Shown piece after piece: positions 14,792 through 21,602 of a DNA stretch of 31,768 nt. Both the position numbers and the translations under genes were made by a program. The stretch comes from Ruminococcus_G sp050944435 (lineage in GTDB: Bacteria; Bacillota; Clostridia; Lachnospirales; Lachnospiraceae). Numbering within the stretch: the first letter of the stretch is position 1; each line of letters opens with the position of its first letter. The notes under the pieces were generated by a model. It did no database searches. It saw nothing but the letters and a program-made list of their open reading frames with translations, and was not told the DNA's origin. Location of the stretch: NCBI GenBank assembly GCA_050944435.1, contig JBMNRB010000029.1, forward strand, positions 1 to 31,768, read 5' to 3'.

Positions 14792-15637
14792 TTATTTTGC
14801 TAATGTTTTACCATCTCTTCTTCTTACAATATATTTGTTTGACTGTTTATGTTTCTTTCTTGTCTTCAGACCAAGAGCAGGTTTGCCCCAGGGAGTACTC
14901 GGACCCGGACGTCCAATACCTGTCTTACCTTCACCACCGCCGTGGGGATGATCATTGGGGTTCATAACAGAACCACGAACTGTAGGACGGATACCCATAT
15001 GACGCTTCCGTCCTGCTTTACCGATGTTGATCAGGTTGTGCTCACCATTTCCAACAACACCGATGGAAGCGCGGCAGACAAGGGGAACCATTCTCATCTC
15101 ACCAGATGGTAATCTTAAGGTGGCGTATTTTCCTTCTTTTGCCATTAACTGAGCGCCGTTTCCAGCGGAACGAACCATCTGTCCGCCTTTTCCGGGATGA
15201 AGCTCAATATTGTGAATCATGGTACCAACGGGGATGTCTGACAGCGGCAGGCAGTTGCCCGGTCTTACTTCCGCATTTGGACCATTCATAATTTTCATTC
15301 CTACCTGAAGTCCTTCCGGAGCCAGGATATATGCTTTTTCACCGTCTGCATAACAGATCAGTGCGATATTTGCTGTTCTGTTGGGATCGTATTCAATACT
15401 TACTACTTTTGCCGGAATATCGTCTTTTCTTCTCTTGAAATCGATAATTCTGTATTTTCTTCTGCTTCCGCCTCCGCGGTGTCTTACTGTAATTTTACCC
15501 TGATTATTACGTCCTGCATTCTTTTTCAGAGATACAACCAGAGATTTTTCCGGTGTTGTCTTTGTGATCTCAGAAAAATCAGAGCCGGTCATATGCCTTC
15601 TGGAAGGTGTATATGGGGTATATGTTTTAATGCCCAT
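14792..15637 (-). CDS. rplB: 50S ribosomal protein L2
   Basis: L2, 281 residues, essential for subunit association and peptidyl-transferase centre assembly. MGIKTYTPYTPSRRHMTGSD, GRNNQGKITVRHRGGGSRRK and the C-terminal MNPNDHPHGGGEGKTGIGRP (with the catalytic-site His) are diagnostic. The frame is open 13 codons upstream, but the start at 15637 has GGAGA and matches the family. The 270 bp upstream is non-coding and highly structured. Confidence 0.98.
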   Translation of the reverse strand: MGIKTYTPYTPSRRHMTGSDFSEITKTTPEKSLVVSLKKNAGRNNQGKITVRHRGGGSRRKYRIIDFKRRKDDIPAKVVSIEYDPNRTANIALICYADGEKAYILAPEGLQVGMKIMNGPNAEVRPGNCLPLSDIPVGTMIHNIELHPGKGGQMVRSAGNGAQLMAKEGKYATLRLPSGEMRMVPLVCRASIGVVGNGEHNLINIGKAGRKRHMGIRPTVRGSVMNPNDHPHGGGEGKTGIGRPGPSTPWGKPALGLKTRKKHKQSNKYIVRRRDGKTLAK

Positions 15638-15907
15638 TGTTGTTTCTCCTTTCTCATTCACCCGTGTACACCGCACCCGGGTGTTTCCTGTTTGTTCTCA
15701 CGCTTTACATGCGTATATTCGCGATAAGCAGAGCGCCGCAGGATTTTCAGATGACTGCGTCATGCCTGCATGTAAGCAGTTTATCTGAAAAGACTGCACA
15801 AGCGTGCAACGCAACCGAGGAAACTTTTCCCCAGCTTTGCGCTCTGCTGATTTTATTTACAAGGAAGTTCGGGAACGTGACCCAACCTGGCCTCGCCCCA
15901 GCGAATC
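15638..15907 (-). ncRNA. Branched structured RNA upstream of rplB (candidate leader)
   Basis: A 270-bp gap between rplW and rplB that can fold as a multi-branch RNA. A perfect 10-bp closing helix, AGCAGAGCGC (15727-15736) with GCGCTCTGCT (15839-15848), encloses three hairpins. The longest stacks three helices in register: 15744-15752 with 15783-15791, 15754-15758 with 15776-15780, and 15761-15765 with 15768-15772. The others are TGCAC/GTGCA (15795-15799 with 15804-15808) and GGAAA/TTTCC (15819-15823 with 15826-15830). No T-tract and no convincing ORF. I infer a cis-regulatory element binding L2 or another S10-operon protein; identity unverified. Confidence 0.7.
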
Positions 15908-16207
15908 TTATAATCCCTCAAAGATCTCGATATCCTTGCTGTTCTCTGTCAGAGTAACGATTGCTTTCTTCGTCTTGGCAGTTCTTCCCACTTTCATGCC
16001 GCGGCGTTTTTTCTTTCCGTCCATGTTCATGGTGTTGACCTTTGCAACCTCTGTTCCTTCGAACATTTTTTCAACTGCCTCTTTGATCATAACTTTGTTT
16101 GCTTCCGGATGAACCAGAAAGGTATATTTCTTTTCACCCATGGCGTTCATACTTTTTTCCGTTACGATCGGTTTAAGGATTACATCATAATACTGAATGT
16201 TTGCCAT
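15908..16207 (-). CDS. rplW: 50S ribosomal protein L23
   Basis: L23, 99 residues, at the tunnel exit where signal recognition particle and trigger factor dock. IQYYDVILKPIVTEKSMNAM, KYTFLVHPEANKVMIKEAVE and the loop NMDGKKKRRGMKVGRTAKTK are diagnostic. The start overlaps the rplD stop by one base (TAATG). It is followed by the structured 270-bp region, so translational coupling to rplB is broken here. Confidence 0.98.
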   Translation of the reverse strand: MANIQYYDVILKPIVTEKSMNAMGEKKYTFLVHPEANKVMIKEAVEKMFEGTEVAKVNTMNMDGKKKRRGMKVGRTAKTKKAIVTLTENSKDIEIFEGL

Positions 16208-16827
16208 TATGCGTACACCTCCTCGATGGATGCAACAGCAGCTTTCGTCGTGATCACTGTGTTGTATTTCAGGATGTCATAAACGTTGATGGAGCTTACC
16301 GGTGCTGTCTCAACGTCCGGAATATTTCTTGCAGACAGAACAACATTGTCGCTGTCTTCTTCCAGAACAACCAGAGCTTTGCTCACTTTCAGGTTGTCCA
16401 GAACTTTTTTCATCTCTTTTGTTTTTACCGCATCCAGTTTCAGTTCATCCAGAACGATGAATTTGTTTTCCTGCACTCTGGATGTGAGCGCTGACTTAAG
16501 AGCCAGTCTCTTCTCTTTTCTGTTCATTTTAAATGAATAATCCCGGGGTGTGGGTGCAAATACTACACCGCCGCCAGTCCACTGAGGAGCTCTCGTTGAA
16601 CCCTGTCTGGCATGACCGGTTCCTTTCTGTCTCCACGGTTTTCTTCCTCCCCCGCTTACTTCTGAACGGGTCTTTGCTTTCTGCGTACCCTGACGCATAT
16701 TTGCAAGCCGGTTTACAACTGCCAGATGCACCAGATGTTCGTTTACTTCAACACCAAACACTGCATCGTTTAATTCCATTGTGCCGACTTCGTTGCCTTC
16801 CATATTATATACAGCTACGTTTGCCAT
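16207..16827 (-). CDS. rplD: 50S ribosomal protein L4
   Basis: L4, 206 residues; its extended loop reaches the peptide tunnel. The loop GGGRKPWRQKGTGHARQGST and the following GVVFAPTPRDYSFKMNRKEK are diagnostic. In E. coli, L4 represses its own S10 operon by binding the rpsJ leader. Here the rpsJ leader is also long and structured, so an equivalent circuit is possible. One-base overlap with rplW; 29 bp after rplC. Confidence 0.98.
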   Translation of the reverse strand: MANVAVYNMEGNEVGTMELNDAVFGVEVNEHLVHLAVVNRLANMRQGTQKAKTRSEVSGGGRKPWRQKGTGHARQGSTRAPQWTGGGVVFAPTPRDYSFKMNRKEKRLALKSALTSRVQENKFIVLDELKLDAVKTKEMKKVLDNLKVSKALVVLEEDSDNVVLSARNIPDVETAPVSSINVYDILKYNTVITTKAAVASIEEVYA

Positions 16828-16856
16828 CGTTTCGTTCCTCCTTTCCTGTCAAGAGA

Positions 16857-17492
16857 TTACTGAATCGTCTTAACAGTTTCTTTGATTGTTACTAAGGATT
16901 TCTTCGGTCCCGGTACAGCGCCTTTTACCAGAATCAGATTGTTTTCCGCATCTACTTTTACGACTTCCAGATTCTGGATTGTGATCTTTTTGTTGCCCAT
17001 CTGTCCCGGCATTTTTTTGCCTTTGAATACTTTGCTGGGATCGGATGCAGCGCCGTTGGAACCTGCATGGCGATGATATTTGGAACCGTGAGCCATAGGT
17101 CCTCTGGACTGTCCGTGTCTCTTGATGGCACCCTGGAAACCTTTACCTTTTGAGATTGCCGTAGCGTCAATTTTGTCGCCCGCCTCAAAGATATCAACCT
17201 TGATTTCCTGTCCTAATTCATAGCTTTCTGCGTCATCCAGCTTGAATTCTCTTAAGAATCTCTTGCAGGAAACGCCTGCTTTTTCAAACTGTCCTTTCAG
17301 AGGTTTGTTCACAAGTTTTTCTCTCTTGTCAACGAAACCAACCTGCACTGCACTGTAGCCGTCATTCTCTACTGTTTTTACCTGTGTTACCACACAGGGG
17401 CCTGCCTGCAATACAGTTACCGGAGTCAAAACTCCGTCTTCATTGAAGATCTGTGTCATTCCGACTTTTGTTGCTAAAATCGCTTTCTTCAT
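16857..17492 (-). CDS. rplC: 50S ribosomal protein L3
   Basis: L3, 211 residues, reaching toward the peptidyl-transferase centre. MKKAILATKVGMTQIFNEDG, KGKGFQGAIKRHGQSRGPMA and the block around SDPSKVFKGKKMPGQMGNKK are diagnostic. ATG start with an AGGAGGT-type Shine-Dalgarno. The 130-bp gap to rpsJ is long for this operon and has an imperfect hairpin. Confidence 0.98.
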   Translation of the reverse strand: MKKAILATKVGMTQIFNEDGVLTPVTVLQAGPCVVTQVKTVENDGYSAVQVGFVDKREKLVNKPLKGQFEKAGVSCKRFLREFKLDDAESYELGQEIKVDIFEAGDKIDATAISKGKGFQGAIKRHGQSRGPMAHGSKYHRHAGSNGAASDPSKVFKGKKMPGQMGNKKITIQNLEVVKVDAENNLILVKGAVPGPKKSLVTIKETVKTIQ

Positions 17493-17541
17493 TTTTTACC
17501 TCCTGCTTAATCTACAGCGGATTACACTGTGTTGTGCAATC

Positions 17542-17605
17542 ATCCTAGACAGAAAGTCAATATAAGTGGAACCTGTATGTTGCTTCTATATTAACCTTGT
17601 AGGAT
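17542..17605 (-). promoter_or_regulatory. Imperfect long hairpin in the rpsJ-rplC gap
   Basis: Outer stem ATCCTA/TAGGAT (17542-17547 with 17600-17605) and inner 10-bp stem GTCAATATAA with CTATATTAAC (17556-17565 with 17586-17595). The only two non-Watson-Crick positions of the inner stem become G:U pairs in the minus-strand RNA. That is what one expects of an RNA structure rather than a DNA palindrome. Function unknown; possibly a second regulatory or processing site of the S10 operon. Confidence 0.5.
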
Positions 17606-17622
17606 AATTAACTGAAATCACA

Positions 17623-17943
17623 TTATTTTTTATTTTTCATTTTGATGTCAATATAAACGCCAGCCGGCATCTCCAGTCTTGACAATGCATCCACCGTTTT
17701 CTGAGTCGGTGTTACAATATCAATCAGTCTTTTGTGTGTCCTCTGCTCGAACTGTTCTCTGGAGTCTTTGTATTTGTGAACCGCTCTCAGAATGGTAACT
17801 ACCTCTTTCTTAGTGGGAAGTGGAACCGGTCCGCTCACTACTGCTCCGTTCTTTTTTACAGTTTCAATAATTTTGCTTGCAGATGCATCCACCAGCTGAT
17901 GATCATAAGCTTTCAATGTGATTCTCATTACTTGACTTGCCAT
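17623..17943 (-). CDS. rpsJ: 30S ribosomal protein S10
   Basis: S10, 106 residues, first gene of the operon, also known in other bacteria as a transcription antitermination factor (NusE). MRITLKAYDHQLVDASASKI, KNGAVVSGPVPLPTKKEVVT and REQFEQRTHKRLIDIVTPTQ are diagnostic. The frame is open upstream to 18030, but the start MASQVMRI at 17943 has AGGAGG and agrees with relatives. An internal Met five codons later would remove the conserved MASQV. Confidence 0.98.
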   Translation of the reverse strand: MASQVMRITLKAYDHQLVDASASKIIETVKKNGAVVSGPVPLPTKKEVVTILRAVHKYKDSREQFEQRTHKRLIDIVTPTQKTVDALSRLEMPAGVYIDIKMKNKK

Positions 17944-18161
17944 AAAAAAAGTCGCCTCCTTTTCGCACTTTACGAGTACGACAAGCGGTGACTGTACACA
18001 TCCCCAGGTGTGTCCTTCACACAAGGGCATTCCATTTTGTTAATGGGTTTCTTAATTTGTACAGTGACTTGTCGCCAGTTTTCTTAACTTGACATTCGCT
18101 CCACGGAAAACCTGCCTTTCCGACAGCAACCTCACGCTTCATCGCTATCAATGTCACAACA
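17944..18161 (-). ncRNA. 5' leader of the S10 operon with long-range stem
   Basis: About 218 nt from the predicted start site to rpsJ. A long-range double helix pairs CGACAAG with CTTGTCG (17979-17985 with 18068-18074) and ACTGTACA with TGTACAGT (17991-17998 with 18058-18065). It encloses a loop with a GTGTG/CACAC hairpin near 18008-18023. The 3' strand of the helix lies about 20-30 bases from the rpsJ Shine-Dalgarno. The S10 leader is the L4 target in E. coli; by analogy I infer autoregulation, but the fold is not the enterobacterial one as far as I can see. Confidence 0.65.
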
Positions 18162-18167
18162 CGAGTT

Positions 18168-18196
18168 ATTATATACGAAACCCCTTGCAATTGCAA
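18168..18196 (-). promoter_or_regulatory. Main promoter of the S10-spc ribosomal cluster
   Basis: On the minus strand TTGCAA (18191-18196) and a perfect TATAAT (18168-18173) are separated by exactly 17 bp. The predicted start is near 18161. The -35 hexamer lies inside the 20-base palindrome at 18181-18200. It is the only strong sigma-A-type promoter seen upstream of rpsJ. Confidence 0.8.
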
Positions 18197-18206
18197 GGGG
18201 TTTTTT
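18179..18206. terminator. Palindromic terminator overlapping the S10 promoter
   Basis: A perfect palindrome, CCCCTTGCAA followed by TTGCAAGGGG, flanked by A and T runs. On the plus strand it is followed by TTTTTTCATTTTTTT, a textbook intrinsic terminator. On the minus strand, the direction of the gene just upstream (18275-19507), the T-tract is short (TTTCG). It probably ends that gene's transcript inefficiently and blocks antisense transcription leaving the ribosomal cluster. Confidence 0.6.
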
Positions 18207-18274
18207 CATTTTTTTATTTTTGCCGGCAATTCCTCCGCCGTCTTTTTACTTCAATATTTTCCATCGCGCCGAAA

Positions 18275-19507
18275 TTACAGCAAATCCGAGTAATCCAGAA
18301 TAGTCACGCCGGACTTTTCATCTTTCACGACTTTGGGTTCTTCCCCCTTCTCTTTTGCTCTGGCAAGGAGTTCTTCCGCCGTGTAAAGAGGCATGGCCAG
18401 TCTCTGGCCTTTCTTCTGCTCTTCCCCTTCCTCAGGGATTTCCTCTTCCGGCTCCTGCCAGTTCATTTCATCTTCCGCCGCCTGTTCTTCTTGTTCTGCT
18501 TCCGGCTGGACTGCTTCTTCGATTTCATCTTCTATTATCTCAGGCTCCGGGAGATCTTCCGTCGTTTCCTCTTCCTTCTCCTGTACGTTTTCCACCTCCC
18601 AGCCCGGCTGAGTTTTCTCTTCCGCCGCGTCTTCTGCGTTCATTTCTTCCCGCATATCCTCTTCCAGGCTCAAGATCACTGCGTCTTCTTCCTCCGGCTC
18701 CTCCATATCTTCGTCACGGAGAGCGCCTTCTTCCGCCTGATACCCGGAAGCATTCCTCAGTTTCCGGTCGATTTCTTCCAGTTCGCTGTCCTCTTCCTCA
18801 GCTTCCGGAACACCATTTTCCAGCGCCGGCTCAGCCGCTGCTTCACTGACCTGCTCCCGCCATTCTTCTTTCTGATGCGTTTCTTCCGCCACCACGCTGG
18901 ACACTACCGATGCGATTTCACTGCTGGCCTCTTCCATAATCTGCGAAGGTGTATCCATATGGACCGGCCTTCTTCTTACCGGCTCTTCCTCTTCGCTTTC
19001 TTCCTCTTCGTCTTCTTCCTCCGCATCCTCATCCCGATCCGGCCGCCACAGCTCTGCCAGGATAAAGAGAATAATAACAAATACCACGGCAAGGCCAATG
19101 ACAATCAGACCTTCTGTGCTTCTCATCGCCATTGGGATATAGCCGATGAAGGGCACTGTCAATACAACTTTGGAGACTTCCTGTCTGAAGGTTCTGGTTA
19201 CTTCATCGCCGCCTGACGTTCTCGTATCTTCCAGCCTGCAGCTTCCGTCACTGGTATCCAGACTTTTTACGCGGTATACATATTCGCTTCCGCTTTCTGA
19301 AATCAATACGTTGTCTCCCACTTCTATCTCACTGATATCCACATCACGAGCATAGGTCACAGATCCCGCCGCGAGATTCGTATCCATATCCACCCGGTCA
19401 ATCATTACGGTTGTCACTCCCACCAGCGGTGGAACCAAAAGAGCTGCTGCCACCACAATCGCACACAGCAGAATAATGTTAACAATCCATTTCAAAAACC
19501 TTCCCAT
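18275..19507 (-). CDS. Catalytically dead SipW-like signal peptidase homologue with acidic tail
   Basis: Membrane protein of 410 residues. Segment 1 is at about 7-31, an extracytoplasmic domain at 32-130, segment 2 at about 131-153, then a cytoplasmic Glu/Asp-rich tail to the end. The middle domain follows SipW/ER-type signal peptidases: AAGSVTYARDVDISEIEVGD resembles their GSVVFVKPVDPEEIKVGD stretch, and VPFIGYIPMAMRSTEGL resembles the VPYLGY-LRSPLG end. The catalytic Ser (SMEP) is replaced by Asp40 (DMDT) and the catalytic His (THRV) by Tyr78 (VYRV), so proteolysis is unlikely. The C-terminal 40 residues (YTAEELLARAKEKGEEP, then TILDYSDLL) look less random than the tail. Start at 19507: GGAG lies 8 bases before it, only 2 before the alternative ATG. 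Own promoter. Function unknown. Confidence 0.8.
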   Translation of the reverse strand: MGRFLKWIVNIILLCAIVVAAALLVPPLVGVTTVMIDRVDMDTNLAAGSVTYARDVDISEIEVGDNVLISESGSEYVYRVKSLDTSDGSCRLEDTRTSGGDEVTRTFRQEVSKVVLTVPFIGYIPMAMRSTEGLIVIGLAVVFVIILFILAELWRPDRDEDAEEEDEEEESEEEEPVRRRPVHMDTPSQIMEEASSEIASVVSSVVAEETHQKEEWREQVSEAAAEPALENGVPEAEEEDSELEEIDRKLRNASGYQAEEGALRDEDMEEPEEEDAVILSLEEDMREEMNAEDAAEEKTQPGWEVENVQEKEEETTEDLPEPEIIEDEIEEAVQPEAEQEEQAAEDEMNWQEPEEEIPEEGEEQKKGQRLAMPLYTAEELLARAKEKGEEPKVVKDEKSGVTILDYSDLL

Positions 19508-19547
19508 TATCATTTCTCCTTGCTTTTTTATCATGCCGTCTCGTTAC

Positions 19548-19576
19548 ATTCTACCATCAGAATCAGTTTCTGACAA
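19548..19576 (-). promoter_or_regulatory. Promoter of the SipW-like gene
   Basis: Minus-strand TTGTCA (19571-19576) and TAGAAT (19548-19553) with a 17-bp spacer. The start site would be near 19541, about 34 bases before the gene. It is back-to-back with the GNAT promoter; the two -35 boxes are 7 bp apart. Confidence 0.7.
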
Positions 19577-19583
19577 TGTTTTC

Positions 19584-19612
19584 TTGCTTCAAAATAAGAT
19601 TTGCCGTATAAT
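19584..19612 (+). promoter_or_regulatory. Promoter of the GNAT acetyltransferase gene
   Basis: TTGCTT (19584-19589) and a perfect TATAAT (19607-19612) with a 17-bp spacer. The predicted start near 19619 leaves a leader of only about 16 bases, just long enough for the GGAGGT Shine-Dalgarno at 19623-19628. Confidence 0.75.
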
Positions 19613-19634
19613 ACATTCCATTGGAGGTAGACCA

Positions 19635-20390
19635 ATGAATACAATGATCAAAACCATAGAAGACCTTTCGCTGAACGCCTGGCCTTCTCATCAGATACAG
19701 ATATACGACGGCTGGCTGCTGCGCTTTTCCTATTTTTATACTCATCGTACCAACAGCGTGGAGCAGATTGGACTCTCCACCATTCCCATCGATGACAAAA
19801 TCGAGTACTGTCAGCAAATATACCAGAAATGGGGAACTCCCGCCATTTTCAAAATAAGTCCTCTGGTTGACCGAATCTTCGACCGGGAGCTGGAACGCAG
19901 GGGATATGCCATAGAACACACCACTCAGGTCATGGTCATGGATCTGGATGCTTTTTTTGACTCATCTTCTCATCCGGAAGGACTGCGTCTGGAAAAATCC
20001 ATCCCCATGCGCTGGATCGAAGGACTGTTTGAACTGAAAGGGACCACCAACGCCATGCACCGGAAAATCGTCCCGTCCATGTATCAGGCCATCCCCATGG
20101 ATACTATCGCAGCCTCCATATATCATGACGGAAAAATCGTGGCCACCGGCCTCGGTATTCTGGACCGGGAATATATCGGTCTTTACGCCATACACGTTCA
20201 TCCTGATTTCCGGGGCCGCGGATATGCCCTGGCCGTCTGCAGTTCAATTCTTTCCGCAGGCAGAGAATGCGGAGCCAGAAAATCCTATCTGCAGGTGGTA
20301 TCCGGAAATAAACCTGCCGAAAACCTGTACCGAAGAATCGGATTTCAGCCCCTGTACACTTATTGGTTCCGCGTTCTTCCAATGTTTTAA
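19635..20390 (+). CDS. GNAT-family N-acetyltransferase
   Basis: Acetyl-CoA-dependent acetyltransferase of 251 residues; the substrate cannot be told from sequence. The C-terminal GNAT domain (about 115-250) contains the acetyl-CoA-binding motif HPDFRGRGYALAV at about 189-201 and the motif B region NKPAENLYRRIGFQPLYTYW. The N-terminal part (YDGWLLRFSYFYTHRTNSVE) matches a subgroup of GNAT proteins that carry a degenerate first domain. The start at 19635 follows GGAGGT; the longer frame upstream crosses the promoter. It is 35 bp upstream of the PAP2 gene on the same strand. Confidence 0.88.
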   Translation: MNTMIKTIEDLSLNAWPSHQIQIYDGWLLRFSYFYTHRTNSVEQIGLSTIPIDDKIEYCQQIYQKWGTPAIFKISPLVDRIFDRELERRGYAIEHTTQVMVMDLDAFFDSSSHPEGLRLEKSIPMRWIEGLFELKGTTNAMHRKIVPSMYQAIPMDTIAASIYHDGKIVATGLGILDREYIGLYAIHVHPDFRGRGYALAVCSSILSAGRECGARKSYLQVVSGNKPAENLYRRIGFQPLYTYWFRVLPMF

Positions 20391-20425
20391 TTCCCGTAAA
20401 ACATCTATTATATAAGGAGAGTCTT

Positions 20426-21322
20426 ATGGAATTTTTAAAATTTCTGGCGGACCTGCGTCTGCCCGTGCTGGATATTTTCTTTCAGATAATTACCCTTTTC
20501 GCCCAGGAAACGCTGGTTATTCTGATTATCTGCTGGATCTACTGGTGCCGTGACAAAAAGCTTGCATATACGCTGGGATTTACTTATTTTATATCCGGCC
20601 TGCTGGTTCAGGGGCTGAAAATTACTTTCCGCATTCCCAGACCCTGGGTTCTGGATCCGGATTTTTCCCCGGTAGCTTCCGCCGTTCCGGCGGCCACCGG
20701 ATATTCTTTCCCCAGCGGCCATACCCAAAGCGGAACCGCTCTGTTTTCCACCTTATGCTTTGCTTCCCGAAAGAAAACTATACGCGCCCTGTGCATTTTC
20801 ATGATCGCTGCAATCGGTTTTTCCAGACTTTATCTGGGCGTCCACACTCCCAAGGACGTACTGGTTTCTCTGATTCTGACTTTGCTGATCAGTATGGCTG
20901 TGTGGAAATTTTCTCCCCATCTGGCCGGCCCCTCCGCCAGAGAAGGACGGATCGCCCTTCTCATGGCTGTGTTTTCCGCCTTTTTACTGATCTATTCGGC
21001 TGTTTTGAACGGCATCGGCACACTTCCCGCCGCCGAAGCTGCTGATTGTTTTAAAGCCTGCGGAGCGGGAATGGGGTTTGCCGCCGGTTATTATCTGGAA
21101 AGATGTCGGATTCGTTTCACTTTTCCGGAAAGCCTGCGCTGCAGAATTCTTCGTTTCCTTCCGGGAATTATCGGCGCCCTGATCCTTCAGCAAGGTCTGA
21201 AACCTCTTTTGGGCTCCTCACTTCCCGCCGGCGCTATCCGTTATTTCATCGTTGTTTTCTGGATTTTAGCTTTTTATCCTTTTTTGTTTCACAGAAAAAA
21301 AGAAGGCGGAGCTGTAAGATAA
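20426..21322 (+). CDS. PAP2-family membrane phosphatase
   Basis: Integral membrane phosphatase of 298 residues with about seven to eight hydrophobic segments. The three PAP2 motifs are complete: KITFRIPRP (65-73), YSFPSGHTQS (93-102) and SRLYLGVHTPKDV (133-145) with the catalytic His140 and Asp144. Likely substrates are lipid phosphates such as undecaprenyl pyrophosphate or phosphatidylglycerol phosphate, which is family knowledge and not tested here. AAGGAGA precedes the ATG. It is probably cotranscribed with the GNAT gene. Its last codons form the 5' arm of the terminator. Confidence 0.92.
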   Translation: MEFLKFLADLRLPVLDIFFQIITLFAQETLVILIICWIYWCRDKKLAYTLGFTYFISGLLVQGLKITFRIPRPWVLDPDFSPVASAVPAATGYSFPSGHTQSGTALFSTLCFASRKKTIRALCIFMIAAIGFSRLYLGVHTPKDVLVSLILTLLISMAVWKFSPHLAGPSAREGRIALLMAVFSAFLLIYSAVLNGIGTLPAAEAADCFKACGAGMGFAAGYYLERCRIRFTFPESLRCRILRFLPGIIGALILQQGLKPLLGSSLPAGAIRYFIVVFWILAFYPFLFHRKKEGGAVR

Positions 21323-21342
21323 CCACAGCCCCGCTCTTTTTC
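21304..21342. terminator. Bidirectional terminator between convergent PAP2 and HPr-like genes
   Basis: GCGG-A-GCTGT (21306-21315) pairs with ACAGC-C-CCGC (21325-21334), with one A:C mismatch, around a loop that contains the PAP2 stop codon. T-tracts follow on both strands: CTCTTTTTCTC on plus and CTTCTTTTTTTC on minus. It ends the PAP2 transcript and the murB-rapZ-whiA-HPr transcript. Confidence 0.88.
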
Positions 21343-21344
21343 TC

Positions 21345-21602
21345 TTATTTTTTTCCTGACAGGTATTTCTCAATGCTTTCCATGGCAACATCCTCGTCAT
21401 CGCCATTGGCATAAACCGTAACACTCTCGCCAGTACCAAGTCCCAAAGTCATCATGCCCATAATACTCTTTGCATTCACCTTGCGTTTACCGCTTTCAAT
21501 GTGAATCTCGCTTTCAAACTGGCTTGCAACCTGCACCAGCAGCGCAACCGGACGGGCTTCCAAGCCGTTTGCCAACTGAATCGTAATCGGTTTCTTAATC
21601 AT
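21345..21602 (-). CDS. Crh-like HPr paralogue with Glu15
   Basis: HPr-fold protein of 85 residues. The active-site loop reads NGLEARPVALL, so position 15, the histidine phosphorylated by Enzyme I in HPr, is Glu. Arg17 and Pro18 are kept. The regulatory serine is at position 46 in VNAKSIMGMM, the HPr kinase target. Loss of His15 with retention of Ser46 is the hallmark of Bacillus Crh, where the residue is Gln. Crh also lies downstream of whiA there. It is therefore predicted to act in carbon catabolite regulation and not in PTS sugar transport. The start overlaps whiA by 8 bp, with GGAGGAG upstream. Confidence 0.9.
   Translation of the reverse strand: MIKKPITIQLANGLEARPVALLVQVASQFESEIHIESGKRKVNAKSIMGMMTLGLGTGESVTVYANGDDEDVAMESIEKYLSGKK

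Noticed and set aside
18089..19216. A 375-residue plus-strand open frame
   Set aside because: It is antisense to the SipW-like gene; its Phe/Arg/Leu-rich composition mirrors the Glu-rich tail codons on the other strand. It has no Shine-Dalgarno or family features.
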